DNA of 64,000 nt from Bacillus sp. FSL K6-3431 (GCF_038002605.1 NZ_JBBOCT010000001.1:1488001-1552000), one strand, 5' to 3'; positions 1 to 8,030 are shown, numbered from the stretch's first letter. Numbers and translations are program-made. Notes: generated by a model not told the origin, from the sequence alone.

Positions 1-658
1 GCCCGTACTCCCCGCCATCATAAAGCATTCTGATGTTACGTACTTCGTCATTAGTTAAGAACCTTCGGGCATCTTCTTCATATTCTTTGCCGCCTACTTT
101 ATACATCATTGTGTCTATTCTGTGTTTGACAATATATACCTTGACGTCCGGCCTGAATTTTCGTACTAATTCGCGTGGAAAGTACAGGTAGTAAAATTGC
201 CTTCCGTCTTGTTTGCGGTCTATACGTAACCGAGGTTTAGTTCCATATAATTCACTGACTTTTTCTATTAATAATTTTGACTGGCTTTCGTCTAATTCGT
301 TAGAATAAAGATGCATTGTACTTCGATGGATGTGCCAAGAGCCATCATCCAAATACCACAAGAATAAATCCTCTTTTGTAATATCTTTAATAAGCTCTTC
401 GATCCCCGCGTCTGAGGCTTGTTTAACCTCTTCGCTGGCGGTTGTGGCATATACGTGTATTACCTTTGTCCCACCGTACCCCGACTCTTGTGTCTTCTTT
501 ACTGTTACTTCCAACCCTTCCTCGTTGAGTAACTTCTCTTTATGCTCTAGTAGTTTTCTGTCGGTAGAAATGAAGGTTATTGCCGCTGTCGTTTTATTTA
601 ATCGAACCATACCGTCTCCAAGAATTGCGTTCTTCGCTACTCGGCTATATTTAGACAA
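1..658 (-). CDS. LAGLIDADG homing endonuclease, free-standing (3' end outside window)
   Basis: A leftward open frame of at least 219 codons starts at TTG 658 after a strong AAGGAGG site and runs off the left edge. Two motifs fit a monomeric LAGLIDADG enzyme: a degenerate first helix with ILGDG (about residues 12-16) and a clear second helix LFLWYLDDGS (98-107), whose acidic residues would hold the catalytic metal. The stop of the phage DNA polymerase gene lies only 15 bases upstream, and the polymerase frame is uninterrupted, so this is not an intein or intron passenger as far as visible. Homing endonucleases cut a specific cognate site and spread by repair; lodging beside a polymerase gene is common in phages. 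The target site is unknown. The family call is firm, activity is inferred. Confidence 0.82.
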   Translation of the reverse strand, partial: MSKYSRVAKNAILGDGMVRLNKTTAAITFISTDRKLLEHKEKLLNEEGLEVTVKKTQESGYGGTKVIHVYATTASEEVKQASDAGIEELIKDITKEDLFLWYLDDGSWHIHRSTMHLYSNELDESQSKLLIEKVSELYGTKPRLRIDRKQDGRQFYYLYFPRELVRKFRPDVKVYIVKHRIDTMMYKVGGKEYEEDARRFLTNDEVRNIRMLYDGGEYG

Positions 659-673
659 AGAATTCCTCCTTGC

Positions 674-2815
674 TTATTTCTCCGCCCATCTGCGCGGATT
701 AATTTCGATGTCACAACGGACAGGAACCATTAATTTAACCGCCTGCTCCATCGTTTTCTGTATTTCCGCAAGTTCGTCATCGGCTATAGATGCTGGACAG
801 TCGTAAACCAGTTCGTCATGCACCTGTAGAAGAATGTACGAATCTAAACGTTCGAGCACCGTTTGCAAGTCGACAATCGCCTTTTTTAAGATCGTGCCCG
901 CGCTCTCCTGTATCGGAAAGTTACCGGCTTGCCTTTGCGCGCTGAACTGTTTCCAACGATCTTTCGCCTTAACGTCAGCATGTAAACGGCGCTTTCGACC
1001 ATATAGCCCCGTAACGAAACCTTGCTTCATTACCGTTTTCTGCTGCACGTCCATATAACGCTTGATTCCGGGATACCCTTCGAAATAATCGTCAATTATC
1101 GTCTGCGCTTCGTTACGTGATATTTCGAGAGTGTCCGCAAGTTTGCCGGCTCCCATTCCATATACGATCCCGAAGTTAACCGTCTTAGCCTGACCGCGAA
1201 ACCTCTTACAGTCATGTCCGTTGGTTTCTTTGTCCGTTTCGATTTCCTCGTAGGTATAACGCCCCTTACTTATCATCGCTGCTGTGACTGAATGAATGTC
1301 GCGGCCTTGTTCGAATGCCTCGATTAATACCGTTTCATTCGCCATGTGCGCAAGTACACGCAATTCAATCTGCGAATAGTCCATCGAAACTAAGATACGG
1401 TCTTTTCCTGTCGCCATAAACAAGTGGCGTATTTCCGGTCGTTTCGCCGGTATTTGTTGCGTATTAGGGTTCGAGCATGTAAAGCGTCCAGTCGCGGCTC
1501 CCCACGTATTATGCCAAGGATGTATTCGACCATCGCTTTTAACGTCTCGCGGTAACTTCTGCGTAAAGGAAGAACGTAGCTTTCCGATTTCTTTATATTC
1601 GAGTATTAAGCCAACGACTTCGTGCTCGTTTTTAATCCGCTTCATAAAACGGCTATTCGTCGAACCTTTGCCGAGGTCCGTTAGCTTCAAATCGTCGTAT
1701 AGCTTCTTACTTAATTGCGCCGGCGAGTTGAGATTTATTTCTCCGCCAAGTATCGTAAATATGCGCGCCTGTAATTCCGCCTCTTCTTTCGCAAGTTGTT
1801 CATCTAAATTATGCGCTCGATCAACGTCGAAACGTATTCCGCGTATGTCTGAACGTATAAACTGGCGAGCTACCGGCATTTCTATCTCGTAAAATAAACG
1901 CTTAATGTCTCGTAAATCTTCGCGCTTGTCGTACCAATTCGAAATCCAGTCGTATAGCCGCAACGTCTTTTCCGTATCGCCTGCCGCATAAGCTAATGAA
2001 ACGTCGAGAGGTACTTCGTTAAACGGTGTATTCGGAAAGAGTTCGTCGAAATTATCGCTCGGCTCCTTTAACCAATCCGTCAGCAAGTCTTTTAGCCGAT
2101 GCGACCTGTTTTCGTCTAATGACATCGCCATAATCCGTGTGTCAGCGTGCAAGTTCGTTATTAAATCGATGTCTAACTTTACCGCGAACCATTTACAGTC
2201 GAAAGGAGCGTTGTGCATAACGGTCTTAACGCCTTCAAGTGCCGGCTTTATCTTGCGAATTACTTCCGCACTATCTAACGGAGTTTTCTCGACGTGATTC
2301 AACGGTACATAGTAATTCATTGTCCTCGTTGATACGGAAAAGCCAGCGACTTCACCGCGCCAAGGATCGAGTGCCCCGCCTTCTTTACCGAATGTTTCGC
2401 AGTCAAACGCTATAATGTCGGCTCTCTTTATCTCGTCGATCATTGTGTTTAACTTTTCGTAGCTATCGACTAGAATGTAATTATCCGGCGTACTCGCTAC
2501 AAGTTCGGCAAGCTTACCTTCTCGTTGCATGTCGGAAACTGTTCTCCAAAGCCTTAACGCCTCCGCCTTACTAAAACGCTTGCCGGCGACTGAGGGATCT
2601 CTGCCTATAAGACCCTCCGCCATTGCCGCCTTTACTTCGATTAAACGCCGTTGCTCCGGTACTGAATTACTCTTCATCGAAAGTATACGCGCCCAAGCTT
2701 CGTCCATTGTTTCCGTTGCCGCCTGCTTACGTTTAGCTGCGTCCTTGACTGCGTTGCTTTCGCCTGTAGGACTACGTAGATTTAACGTTAGTTTCGGTTT
2801 ATTTACCAAACGCAT
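674..2815 (-). CDS. Phage DNA polymerase I (family A) with 3'-5' exonuclease domain
   Basis: The 713-residue product is the replicative polymerase of this phage. After an N-terminal extension of about 110 residues comes a DnaQ-like proofreading exonuclease with DCE (D138, E140), HNAPFDCKW (D206) and YAAGD (D280). The polymerase domain has motif A DYSQIELRVLAH (D479), motif B with R540, K544 and Y552, and motif C QVHDELVYD (H666, D667). All catalytic residues are present, so it should be active. There is no 5'-3' nuclease domain, as usual for phage members. It is encoded with helicase, loader, primase and ssDNA-binding protein on the same strand, making a largely self-sufficient replisome. It starts at ATG 2815, 9 bases after the stop of the small Cys-rich ORF, with an AACGGAGG site at the end of that ORF. 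Confidence 0.95.
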   Translation of the reverse strand: MRLVNKPKLTLNLRSPTGESNAVKDAAKRKQAATETMDEAWARILSMKSNSVPEQRRLIEVKAAMAEGLIGRDPSVAGKRFSKAEALRLWRTVSDMQREGKLAELVASTPDNYILVDSYEKLNTMIDEIKRADIIAFDCETFGKEGGALDPWRGEVAGFSVSTRTMNYYVPLNHVEKTPLDSAEVIRKIKPALEGVKTVMHNAPFDCKWFAVKLDIDLITNLHADTRIMAMSLDENRSHRLKDLLTDWLKEPSDNFDELFPNTPFNEVPLDVSLAYAAGDTEKTLRLYDWISNWYDKREDLRDIKRLFYEIEMPVARQFIRSDIRGIRFDVDRAHNLDEQLAKEEAELQARIFTILGGEINLNSPAQLSKKLYDDLKLTDLGKGSTNSRFMKRIKNEHEVVGLILEYKEIGKLRSSFTQKLPRDVKSDGRIHPWHNTWGAATGRFTCSNPNTQQIPAKRPEIRHLFMATGKDRILVSMDYSQIELRVLAHMANETVLIEAFEQGRDIHSVTAAMISKGRYTYEEIETDKETNGHDCKRFRGQAKTVNFGIVYGMGAGKLADTLEISRNEAQTIIDDYFEGYPGIKRYMDVQQKTVMKQGFVTGLYGRKRRLHADVKAKDRWKQFSAQRQAGNFPIQESAGTILKKAIVDLQTVLERLDSYILLQVHDELVYDCPASIADDELAEIQKTMEQAVKLMVPVRCDIEINPRRWAEK

Positions 2816-2824
2816 CCCCTCCGT

Positions 2825-2989
2825 TTAATTGACGTTCATTTCCGCGTAAAACAATACGACTTCTTCGTGGTTATCGTCCGCCCAATCTTCGTAGCAAGCC
2901 GTGTCGCAAAAGTAGTGACCACGCCTGTCATCGTATAAGCCGTCGTTGCATTGTCGTTTACATTGGACGCAGGTGATTGGCGTAGTCAT
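2825..2989 (-). CDS. Small zinc-ribbon-like phage protein, 54 residues
   Basis: A 54-codon frame begins at ATG 2989, which overlaps the TGA of the preceding 410-residue gene (ATGA), and ends ten bases before the polymerase start. Cysteines at 7, 10, 14, 28 and 32 (CVQCKRQC ... CDTAC) could form one zinc site, followed by an acidic tail. The tight overlap and position suggest translational coupling and possibly a role with the polymerase, but no function is recognised. Confidence 0.7.
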   Translation of the reverse strand: MTTPITCVQCKRQCNDGLYDDRRGHYFCDTACYEDWADDNHEEVVLFYAEMNVN

Positions 2990-4218
2990 ACGTTATCAAC
3001 GCGGCTTTCGACTGGCGCGATTAACGTTAGTCGGTCGCTGTTATTATTTACGCTATCCTCACCGAAATTTGGCGAGTAGTAATATGCACGGTTTCCGTCT
3101 ACTTTTGTTACGGCGCGCATTACTACCCGTCTGTATTTAATGCTATCGTATCCAATAATATCGCCTATCTTATACTCATTAGGCTTACGTCCAATCGCCG
3201 CCCATTTCGTGATTTCCGCTACCTCTTCCGCGCTTACTTTTTCGAGGTTGCTTGCGTCTGTGTAGCCGAAGACTCTGCCGTTATTTTTGCTTACCTCGAA
3301 ATCGCTGCCTCCGTTATATTCCGTATTTACCTTGACGATATCGCCTACCTCAAATCCGCTGAGTGAGCCTCTAGCTGTCTTCAATCGCGCATAGTCGCCG
3401 TTCTTAAACTCCGCTTTCGCTACCGCATTCTCATAAACCTTAATTTCCGCAGGCGTTGCGAGGCGCATTTCGGAATAAAGCGTATAAATTGCGTCAGTAT
3501 CCCGTCCGCCGGGAACTCGTACAGCTACGTCCTTATCACCATTAAACGGAGCTTCCTCGACTTTACCGATATCACCGACCTTATTTGCGCTGTGATTCGT
3601 ATTCGCCGTAATGACTACGATGTCGCCCGTATTAGGCTTCGGTGCTTCCGCCTTTACCGGCGCATATACTTTTACGTTGGCTTCCGTGCGGTTAAGGTGC
3701 TCTCGATAAACACGTGAGGAACGGTTAGTTCCTGTAACTTCTCCGTTTTCTCCCACCAAATATGGCTTTCCGTTTTCAAACCACATTCCAGTCGTCTCCG
3801 TAAACACAACGACATCGCCCGGCTGTGCTTTGCGGTCAACTAGCGTGTAGTTGGCGCCTTTGTAGCTGATTGTTTCCGGCGTATTGGCGCTAACCTTTTC
3901 GTAGACTTCGAAATCGTCGGAGCCATATACCGCGACATTATCTACGTCCGCGTCGTCAGTGAACTCCAAGTCGCCTTCTTCGTCAACCGCTGTGACCTCG
4001 TAGTACTTACCGGCGGTTTGGTTGTAGTCTGCGTCATCCTCGTCAAACTTTACGTAATCGCCAGCGCGTGGCTTGCGTCCTTCCACTTTGCGGTAAGTTG
4101 GCGTGGGTTCCATTGTTTCCGCTGCCGCTGCCTCCGCCGGTTCAAACGTGCGAACAATCTCCCGTAATTCTTCCGGTGTTCCTTCATAAGTTACGCCATT
4201 AATCGTCATTTTCGCCAT
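2986..4218 (-). CDS. Repetitive phage protein with SH3/KOW-like modules, unknown function
   Basis: The 410-residue product opens with a short N-terminal segment (MTINGVTYEGTPEELREIV) and then carries several beta-rich modules that each begin with a GD-aromatic or GD-aliphatic signature: GDYVKF at about 53, GDVVVF at 134, GDIVVI at 198, GDYARL at 274, GDIVKV at 292 and GDIIGY at 352. This looks like repeated small barrel (SH3 or KOW-type) domains, known in nucleic-acid- or wall-binding phage proteins. No catalytic motif is seen. It is embedded in the replication operon, with only one base between its ATG at 4218 and the stop of the upstream nuclease gene. Function unknown. Confidence 0.75.
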   Translation of the reverse strand: MAKMTINGVTYEGTPEELREIVRTFEPAEAAAAETMEPTPTYRKVEGRKPRAGDYVKFDEDDADYNQTAGKYYEVTAVDEEGDLEFTDDADVDNVAVYGSDDFEVYEKVSANTPETISYKGANYTLVDRKAQPGDVVVFTETTGMWFENGKPYLVGENGEVTGTNRSSRVYREHLNRTEANVKVYAPVKAEAPKPNTGDIVVITANTNHSANKVGDIGKVEEAPFNGDKDVAVRVPGGRDTDAIYTLYSEMRLATPAEIKVYENAVAKAEFKNGDYARLKTARGSLSGFEVGDIVKVNTEYNGGSDFEVSKNNGRVFGYTDASNLEKVSAEEVAEITKWAAIGRKPNEYKIGDIIGYDSIKYRRVVMRAVTKVDGNRAYYYSPNFGEDSVNNNSDRLTLIAPVESRVDNV

Positions 4219-4219
4219 A

Positions 4220-4597
4220 TTATACCGCCTCCGATTGTAATAGTATCCACCGTTTCTTTGCCGTTTGTTCCGTCGACCAGTATTCCGTTAAGCCCTCGCA
4301 ATCGAACATAAAAGCACGATCGCCGTCAACTCCGACTATATAATCGACCTCGTCGGGCGTATAAGGCTGTCCGTTACCTTTCCGCGCATAAACGACGAGC
4401 GCATTGTCGCGATCAGTCCGTATGCGCAGCGTCTTTACTTGGATGCGGTAAGTTTCGCTATTTAACGGGTCGCGCGCCAGATAATCGTATACTTCGGCGA
4501 CTATCGGTTTTGCGACCTCGTAACCCAGCGACGACATTAAGAGTTTCGCCGCTGTTAATTCGGATATTGCTCCAGTAATTTGCGTTTCATGTGCGAT
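4220..4597 (-). CDS. PD-(D/E)XK endonuclease (intron-endonuclease-like family), non-AUG start
   Basis: The first ATG (4537) would remove the N-terminal helix that carries a conserved Glu. Extending upstream in frame reaches ATC 4597 or ATT 4600, which lie 8 or 5 bases after a strong AAAAGGAGG site (4606-4614). There is no in-frame ATG, GTG or TTG near that site, so a rare start codon is likely. With the extension the protein shows the nuclease pattern E13 (GAISELTAAK), D38 (VYDYLARDP), Q53-x-K55 (IQVKT) and a later DEVDYIVGVD segment, which resembles the group I intron-associated PD-(D/E)XK endonuclease family. It may process replication or recombination intermediates, or be a mobile nuclease. 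Domain call good, role uncertain. Confidence 0.72.
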   Translation of the reverse strand: MAHETQITGAISELTAAKLLMSSLGYEVAKPIVAEVYDYLARDPLNSETYRIQVKTLRIRTDRDNALVVYARKGNGQPYTPDEVDYIVGVDGDRAFMFDCEGLTEYWSTEQTAKKRWILLQSEAV

Positions 4598-4644
4598 AAT
4601 TAACGCCTCCTTTTCGTAGTTTAGTTGCGTAAGCCTTGCGTCGG

Positions 4645-5445
4645 TCAGAAAGGCAAGTCATCGTCCGAGATGTCCGCAATTGCTCCGTCTTCGCCGCCTT
4701 CGTTATTTGTCGGCTGTGCTTCCGTTGGCTTTTCGAGTCCGATTAACGAAATATCGAAGCCTGCTTTAACGAGGTTTTCGATTTGCTCCGCTTCGTCAAT
4801 TTCGTATATAAATTGAGAGAATACGGTGGGATCGAAATCTACGTCGTTAAACTTATCGAAGTTAGCCTGTTGCTTATCGGTAAGGGGTTCGAGCTGCGTC
4901 ATGATCGGCATGAATGATACCACCGCTTGCTTGCCGGAACCTGTTTTCGAAATTTCGAATGGTATTGAACCGAGATTAGCCGCATATTTTGTGAGTGCCG
5001 CTCTGATTACCGCCCACTGGTTCGGAGATATATCGAAATGTACCGGTAAGCCCGTATCAAGATCGACGAAAGCTACTGCATAACGTTCTTTCTCGCGATA
5101 CTTTCCGGCTTCCGCTTTATACTTCTTCTCATTCTCCGCGTTCTTTTCGTCCATCGCTTTAAACATTAATTCCGTATAGTATTTTGACGCCTTATCCCAC
5201 GGAGTTAAATTCTCCGAAGCAAATCCGCGTGAGTCTTTAGTCGATGGATTTTTCGCTGAAAACGAGTTAATAACTTTATAAATGCCGTAGTTTCGGAACT
5301 TCATAACGGCATTTGTGTAGTTGCGGAATACGCGTACTTTATACGACATGCCCACGTTTAACTTCGTCCAGTCTAAGCTTTCGCCTCCGCCGCCATTATC
5401 CGTTGGCATGTTGAACGCATCTTCTCCGATTACGTAGTTACTCAT
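4645..5445 (-). CDS. Phage single-stranded DNA-binding protein
   Basis: A 266-residue protein with a large mixed alpha/beta core and an acidic C-terminal tail ending ADISDDDLPF, the hallmark by which SSB-type proteins contact partner replication enzymes. The core (residues 25-190) contains many aromatic and basic residues, as in T7 gp2.5-like or other phage ssDNA-binding proteins with an OB fold. A ribosome site GGGAGCGG precedes ATG 5445. It lies between small genes and the nuclease and polymerase genes of the same leftward unit. Assignment rests on the tail, size and context. Confidence 0.75.
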   Translation of the reverse strand: MSNYVIGEDAFNMPTDNGGGGESLDWTKLNVGMSYKVRVFRNYTNAVMKFRNYGIYKVINSFSAKNPSTKDSRGFASENLTPWDKASKYYTELMFKAMDEKNAENEKKYKAEAGKYREKERYAVAFVDLDTGLPVHFDISPNQWAVIRAALTKYAANLGSIPFEISKTGSGKQAVVSFMPIMTQLEPLTDKQQANFDKFNDVDFDPTVFSQFIYEIDEAEQIENLVKAGFDISLIGLEKPTEAQPTNNEGGEDGAIADISDDDLPF

Positions 5446-5468
5446 TTAACCGCTCCCTTTACGTTATA

Positions 5469-5624
5469 TTATTCGGACGGGCTTGCGGCAAAAGGTGCGC
5501 TCGACAAACTTCGTCGCCTTTCGCCTTGGATACGTAGCTGTGCGAGGTCACTTTCGGCAATTGGCCGCCATCGCCGTACCCTATTCCCGCGCCCGTTCGT
5601 GCGTCCGACTCTCACCGCCTTCAT
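5469..5624 (-). CDS. Doubtful Arg-rich ORF, 51 residues
   Basis: The stretch 5446-5754 contains no convincing gene. The best frame is this 51-codon, Arg- and Ser-rich ORF starting at ATG 5624, but it has no recognisable ribosome site and composition like random G+C-rich sequence. It could be spurious, with the region instead being a decayed gene or a structured or untranslated segment. The short word GACCGTATTA occurs here and again near 6001. Confidence 0.2.
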   Translation of the reverse strand: MKAVRVGRTNGRGNRVRRWRPIAESDLAQLRIQGERRRSLSSAPFAASPSE

Positions 5625-5754
5625 TTCACGGATTTTGAGTCGCTAACCGTTCGCGATGCCCTCGCCACCTTGAAGGTGCAGTCGATCGACGACCGTATTA
5701 AGCGATTTGGACACGGTTAACGCACGAACCGGCGTAGGAAATCCGGTTAATAGC

Positions 5755-5922
5755 TTACTCGTCAGCGCATAGAATCCTTAGCACTTTTACTAGCTCCGTC
5801 TTTTTAATCTCGGAGCACGATCCGTTATCATGCATAATTTCAACGGTATCTCCGTGATCCTCAAATGAAACTATATCGAATGTCCATTCGGTGTGTGCTT
5901 GCGTTTTAATTTCGATTTTCAT
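5755..5922 (-). CDS. Small phage protein, 55 residues, unknown function
   Basis: ATG 5922 follows a strong ACGGAGG site with 7-8 bases spacing, so translation is well supported. The product (MKIEIKTQAH...) looks like a compact beta-hairpin protein with a short helical C-terminus (KTELVKVLRILCADE). No family recognised. Confidence 0.6.
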   Translation of the reverse strand: MKIEIKTQAHTEWTFDIVSFEDHGDTVEIMHDNGSCSEIKKTELVKVLRILCADE

Positions 5923-6067
5923 ATTAACTACCTCCGTTAATTTTCGTAGCTTCCGCCCGTGGTCACTCCGGAAAACGCGATAGTCTTGGACCCGTCAGCC
6001 GACCGTATTATTTACAGTCAACGTAAGTCAGCGTTATCTTTCCGAAGCATTCACGGACGGGCGAAGT

Positions 6068-6142
6068 TTATTCGACGCCCATCATAAATCCGACACCAAA
6101 CGTTATAAATGCGATGATTATCATATCGACTACGCTAATCAT
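6068..6142 (-). CDS. 24-residue single-helix membrane peptide
   Basis: ATG 6142 overlaps the TGA of the upstream 171-residue gene as ATGA, the coupling arrangement used throughout this operon. The product is almost entirely one hydrophobic helix (MIIIAFITFGVGFMMG) with a terminal acidic residue. No function is known. It is one of three such micro-ORFs in the prophage. Confidence 0.5.
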   Translation of the reverse strand: MISVVDMIIIAFITFGVGFMMGVE

Positions 6143-6654
6143 GCGTACACACTCACAGCTTTCGCGAATTGGTCAAGTCGATCGAACTCCCGCGTCATTT
6201 CCGCTTCCAGTACGTCGATTGACGTTAACAATGCGTTAATTTCGCGCTGTATCAAATCACGCGTTTTCGGATTCTTTGCCTTTGCTTTCGCCAACATACG
6301 CTCTCCCTTTTCGACTGCCAGCTCGGCAATCCGAAGCTCAATGGCGCGTGTTTTGCGTGTAACTTCGCGCTTGATGCGTCTGCCTTCGCGTTCAAATACC
6401 GGTTTCAAGAAAGTCGTATCAAGTAACGGATATATTGTGACGATTGTGTGGCTCGTAGTGTCGACTATTAATCGCACCTCTTCCGTTTCGTAAACTGCCT
6501 GCGTCTTGCCGGCACTCTTTTGCGTAAATAAGTACGCTGCCTTGCGCATGATTTCGTTGAACCATCGTTGCGAATCGACTGGCGTAATGCCTAGCCGGTG
6601 CTTGGCGCGTTCAATTGCGTGTAATGTCGGTGTATATTTCATAGTTGCGTTCAT
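6139..6654 (-). CDS. Phage protein with DUF4258-like N-terminus and coiled-coil tail
   Basis: The 171-residue product has an N-terminal segment HAIERAKHRLGI ... VRLIVDTTSHTIVTIYP (residues 12-77), which resembles the small RelE/BrnT-like fold of DUF4258 proteins. The remaining half is a highly charged, Lys/Arg/Glu-rich helix (about 88-165) likely to form a coiled coil. Its ATG (6654) overlaps the stop of the upstream 49-residue gene. Family similarity is a pattern judgement only; whether it is toxic, nucleolytic or structural is unknown. Confidence 0.6.
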   Translation of the reverse strand: MNATMKYTPTLHAIERAKHRLGITPVDSQRWFNEIMRKAAYLFTQKSAGKTQAVYETEEVRLIVDTTSHTIVTIYPLLDTTFLKPVFEREGRRIKREVTRKTRAIELRIAELAVEKGERMLAKAKAKNPKTRDLIQREINALLTSIDVLEAEMTREFDRLDQFAKAVSVYA

Positions 6655-6800
6655 GCTACGCGAACCCCCTTTAATGGCGTTTGGAAGTCGGCCGGGTCAT
6701 CGTCTTGATCGGGTTCACCATTATATAGAAGAAACGTGCTAAAATAATTTGCTGAATCGTGAAACTTTTCCTCGTCTAGCTGCGTATATATAGTTAACAT
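6651..6800 (-). CDS. Small acidic phage protein, 49 residues
   Basis: ATG 6800 is preceded by a good TCGGAGG site at 7 bases spacing, and its TGA overlaps the next ATG. The peptide (MLTIYTQLDEEKFHD...) has an acidic middle (DQDDDPADF). No homology recognised. As first gene after the 6801-6978 gap it probably lies at the head of a transcription unit. Confidence 0.55.
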   Translation of the reverse strand: MLTIYTQLDEEKFHDSANYFSTFLLYNGEPDQDDDPADFQTPLKGVRVA

Positions 6801-6832
6801 AGTAATTACCTCCGATTTAGTGTGGTAATGCG

Positions 6833-6861
6833 TTGATTTAATTACTACGCGGTGGTATAAT
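6833..6861 (+). promoter_or_regulatory. Strong sigma-A-like promoter on the + strand, against the operon
   Basis: TTGATT (6833-6838), a 17-base spacer and TATAAT (6856-6861) form a near-consensus promoter. It fires rightward, away from the small leftward genes and toward the 3' end of the sigma-like gene, so any transcript would be short or antisense. GTGGTATAAT recurs at about 6943-6952. A leftward promoter may overlap. Confidence 0.45.
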
Positions 6862-6956
6862 TATTAATGGAAATACGTATAATACTAACATCACGAAATT
6901 CCACCGCGCTTTTGCGATATGCCTAGTCGTAAAATCCGTGGTATAATATTAGTAGG

Positions 6957-6977
6957 CGGTTTTAATAGCCGCCCAAA
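6957..6977 (-). terminator. Hairpin downstream of the sigma-like gene
   Basis: On the - strand GGGCGGC and the matching GCCGCC-type arm (GGCGG...CCGCC) enclose a short A/T-rich loop just after the stop at 6979. It lacks a long U tract, so it may be a weak terminator or a processing site. Confidence 0.35.
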
Positions 6978-6978
6978 A

Positions 6979-7584
6979 TTAAATAGTCACTTCGTCCGCT
7001 AGGCGTTGTTGACACTCGGTTCTGAATCTTTGGATGAAACGGCAGTGCGATCGTGCATTACCACCTATCGTGAGCGCCAACTCACGTGACAATTTGGTAT
7101 CGTCGTAACAACCTTCCGTCCAAGCTTTTAGAATCGCCAATCTACGTGAGTCGCCCTTCGCCAAAAGGGCGACTTTTTCATTTACTACCGAACTTACTTC
7201 GACTATCTCTTCGACGTTCGCCAAAACGTCTGGTACTTCTAATCTCACTTCGTTTCCTTCTCCATCAGTATATAAAGGCTCGTCCAAAGAAGTTGCATCT
7301 TTAAAGCGACTACCCCGTCTTGATAAAAAATCTCTACGCTCTTCCATGATTGCGGATATTACGTGTTGACGTAATGAGCCTTTTTCTGGATTAAAGTTTT
7401 TTATTGCTCGTTTAACTTTTATTAGGCATCTACACTCGAACTTCGTTTGACTTTCCACACTGTGCCATATACTCTCGGACTGCCTGTTGATAATAGGAAG
7501 AAACATTCCTGCAAGTTCTTCTAGTGCTCGATTATCCCCTTCTTTAAATGAAACTACTAATCTATTTAGTTTTTTAGTTACCAT
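6979..7584 (-). CDS. Sigma-70-like transcription factor of the prophage
   Basis: The 201-residue protein has the layout of a small two-domain sigma factor. Residues 12-110 contain a region 2-like helical block, with an aromatic/basic stretch (SLRQHVISAIMEERRDFLSR) and the linker SLDEPLYTDGEGNEV seen in phage sigma-like proteins. Residues 145-198 look like a region 4 helix-turn-helix (DDTKLSRELALTIGGNARSH). Such factors switch phage gene sets, often to middle or late genes. It starts at ATG 7584 after AAAGGAGAG. Its promoter carries the 31-bp motif shared with the rep promoter at 18.8 kb. Sequence is divergent, so the family call is moderate. Confidence 0.65.
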   Translation of the reverse strand: MVTKKLNRLVVSFKEGDNRALEELAGMFLPIINRQSESIWHSVESQTKFECRCLIKVKRAIKNFNPEKGSLRQHVISAIMEERRDFLSRRGSRFKDATSLDEPLYTDGEGNEVRLEVPDVLANVEEIVEVSSVVNEKVALLAKGDSRRLAILKAWTEGCYDDTKLSRELALTIGGNARSHCRFIQRFRTECQQRLADEVTI

Positions 7585-7614
7585 TTTCTTCTCTCCTTTT
7601 TTGCTCTATATTAT

Positions 7615-7645
7615 ACTACCCAAAATACTCACGTGATTTGCGACA
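7615..7645 (-). promoter_or_regulatory. Promoter of the sigma-like gene with composite 31-bp operator motif
   Basis: A -10 box TATAAT reads leftward at 7610-7615. Directly upstream lies ACTACCCAAAA, five variable bases and ACGTGATTTGCGACA (+ strand reading). The same two blocks with identical spacing occur at 18790-18820. No good -35 hexamer is present, which suggests that a bound activator or repressor controls the promoter. Confidence 0.55.
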
Positions 7646-7758
7646 CGTTTTTAAATCTTTTTGATTTTTATTTACAATTCATTTTAGTTATGCTTTAATA
7701 ATATATGAGATGTTCCTAAAAGGCAACATATTTCTGGCGAAACTTGGAGGTTTTGGAT

Positions 7759-7956
7759 ATGATTAATTTTGATCCTTTGTTTAAAACTTTAGAATCTCGT
7801 AATTTAAATCCTAATTACTTACGTAAGAATGGTTTAGTAGACGGAAAGACTTTAGCTAAGATGGCTAAAGGAGGAAGTATTCGATTAGAAACAGTTGCAC
7901 GTATTTGTACTTTCCTCGACGTTCCTATCGAACAAGTCGTAAGAATCACGAAATAA
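7759..7956 (+). CDS. Small XRE/Cro-like DNA-binding regulator
   Basis: A 65-residue protein resembling a minimal XRE helix-turn-helix: LVDGKTLAKMAKGGSIRLET followed by ARICTFLDVPIEQVVRI. The TTG at 7744 is part of the ribosome site TTGGAGG; ATG 7759, eight bases downstream, is the better start. It points rightward, against the flanking early genes, and ends at a clear terminator (7963-7986). Likely a lysogeny or early-gene regulator, together with the XRE gene at 8031. Confidence 0.75.
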   Translation: MINFDPLFKTLESRNLNPNYLRKNGLVDGKTLAKMAKGGSIRLETVARICTFLDVPIEQVVRITK

Positions 7957-7962
7957 TAACTA

Positions 7963-7986
7963 GGCGCCCTCACCGGCGTCTTTTTT
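7963..7986 (+). terminator. Rho-independent terminator after the first XRE gene
   Basis: GGCGCC (7963-7968) pairs with GGCGTC (7975-7980) around a six-base loop and is followed directly by six T residues. Confidence 0.85.
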
Positions 7987-8030
7987 AATACGGAAAAACA
8001 TGGTAAACTTAAACGCGGAGGTGTGCGGCT

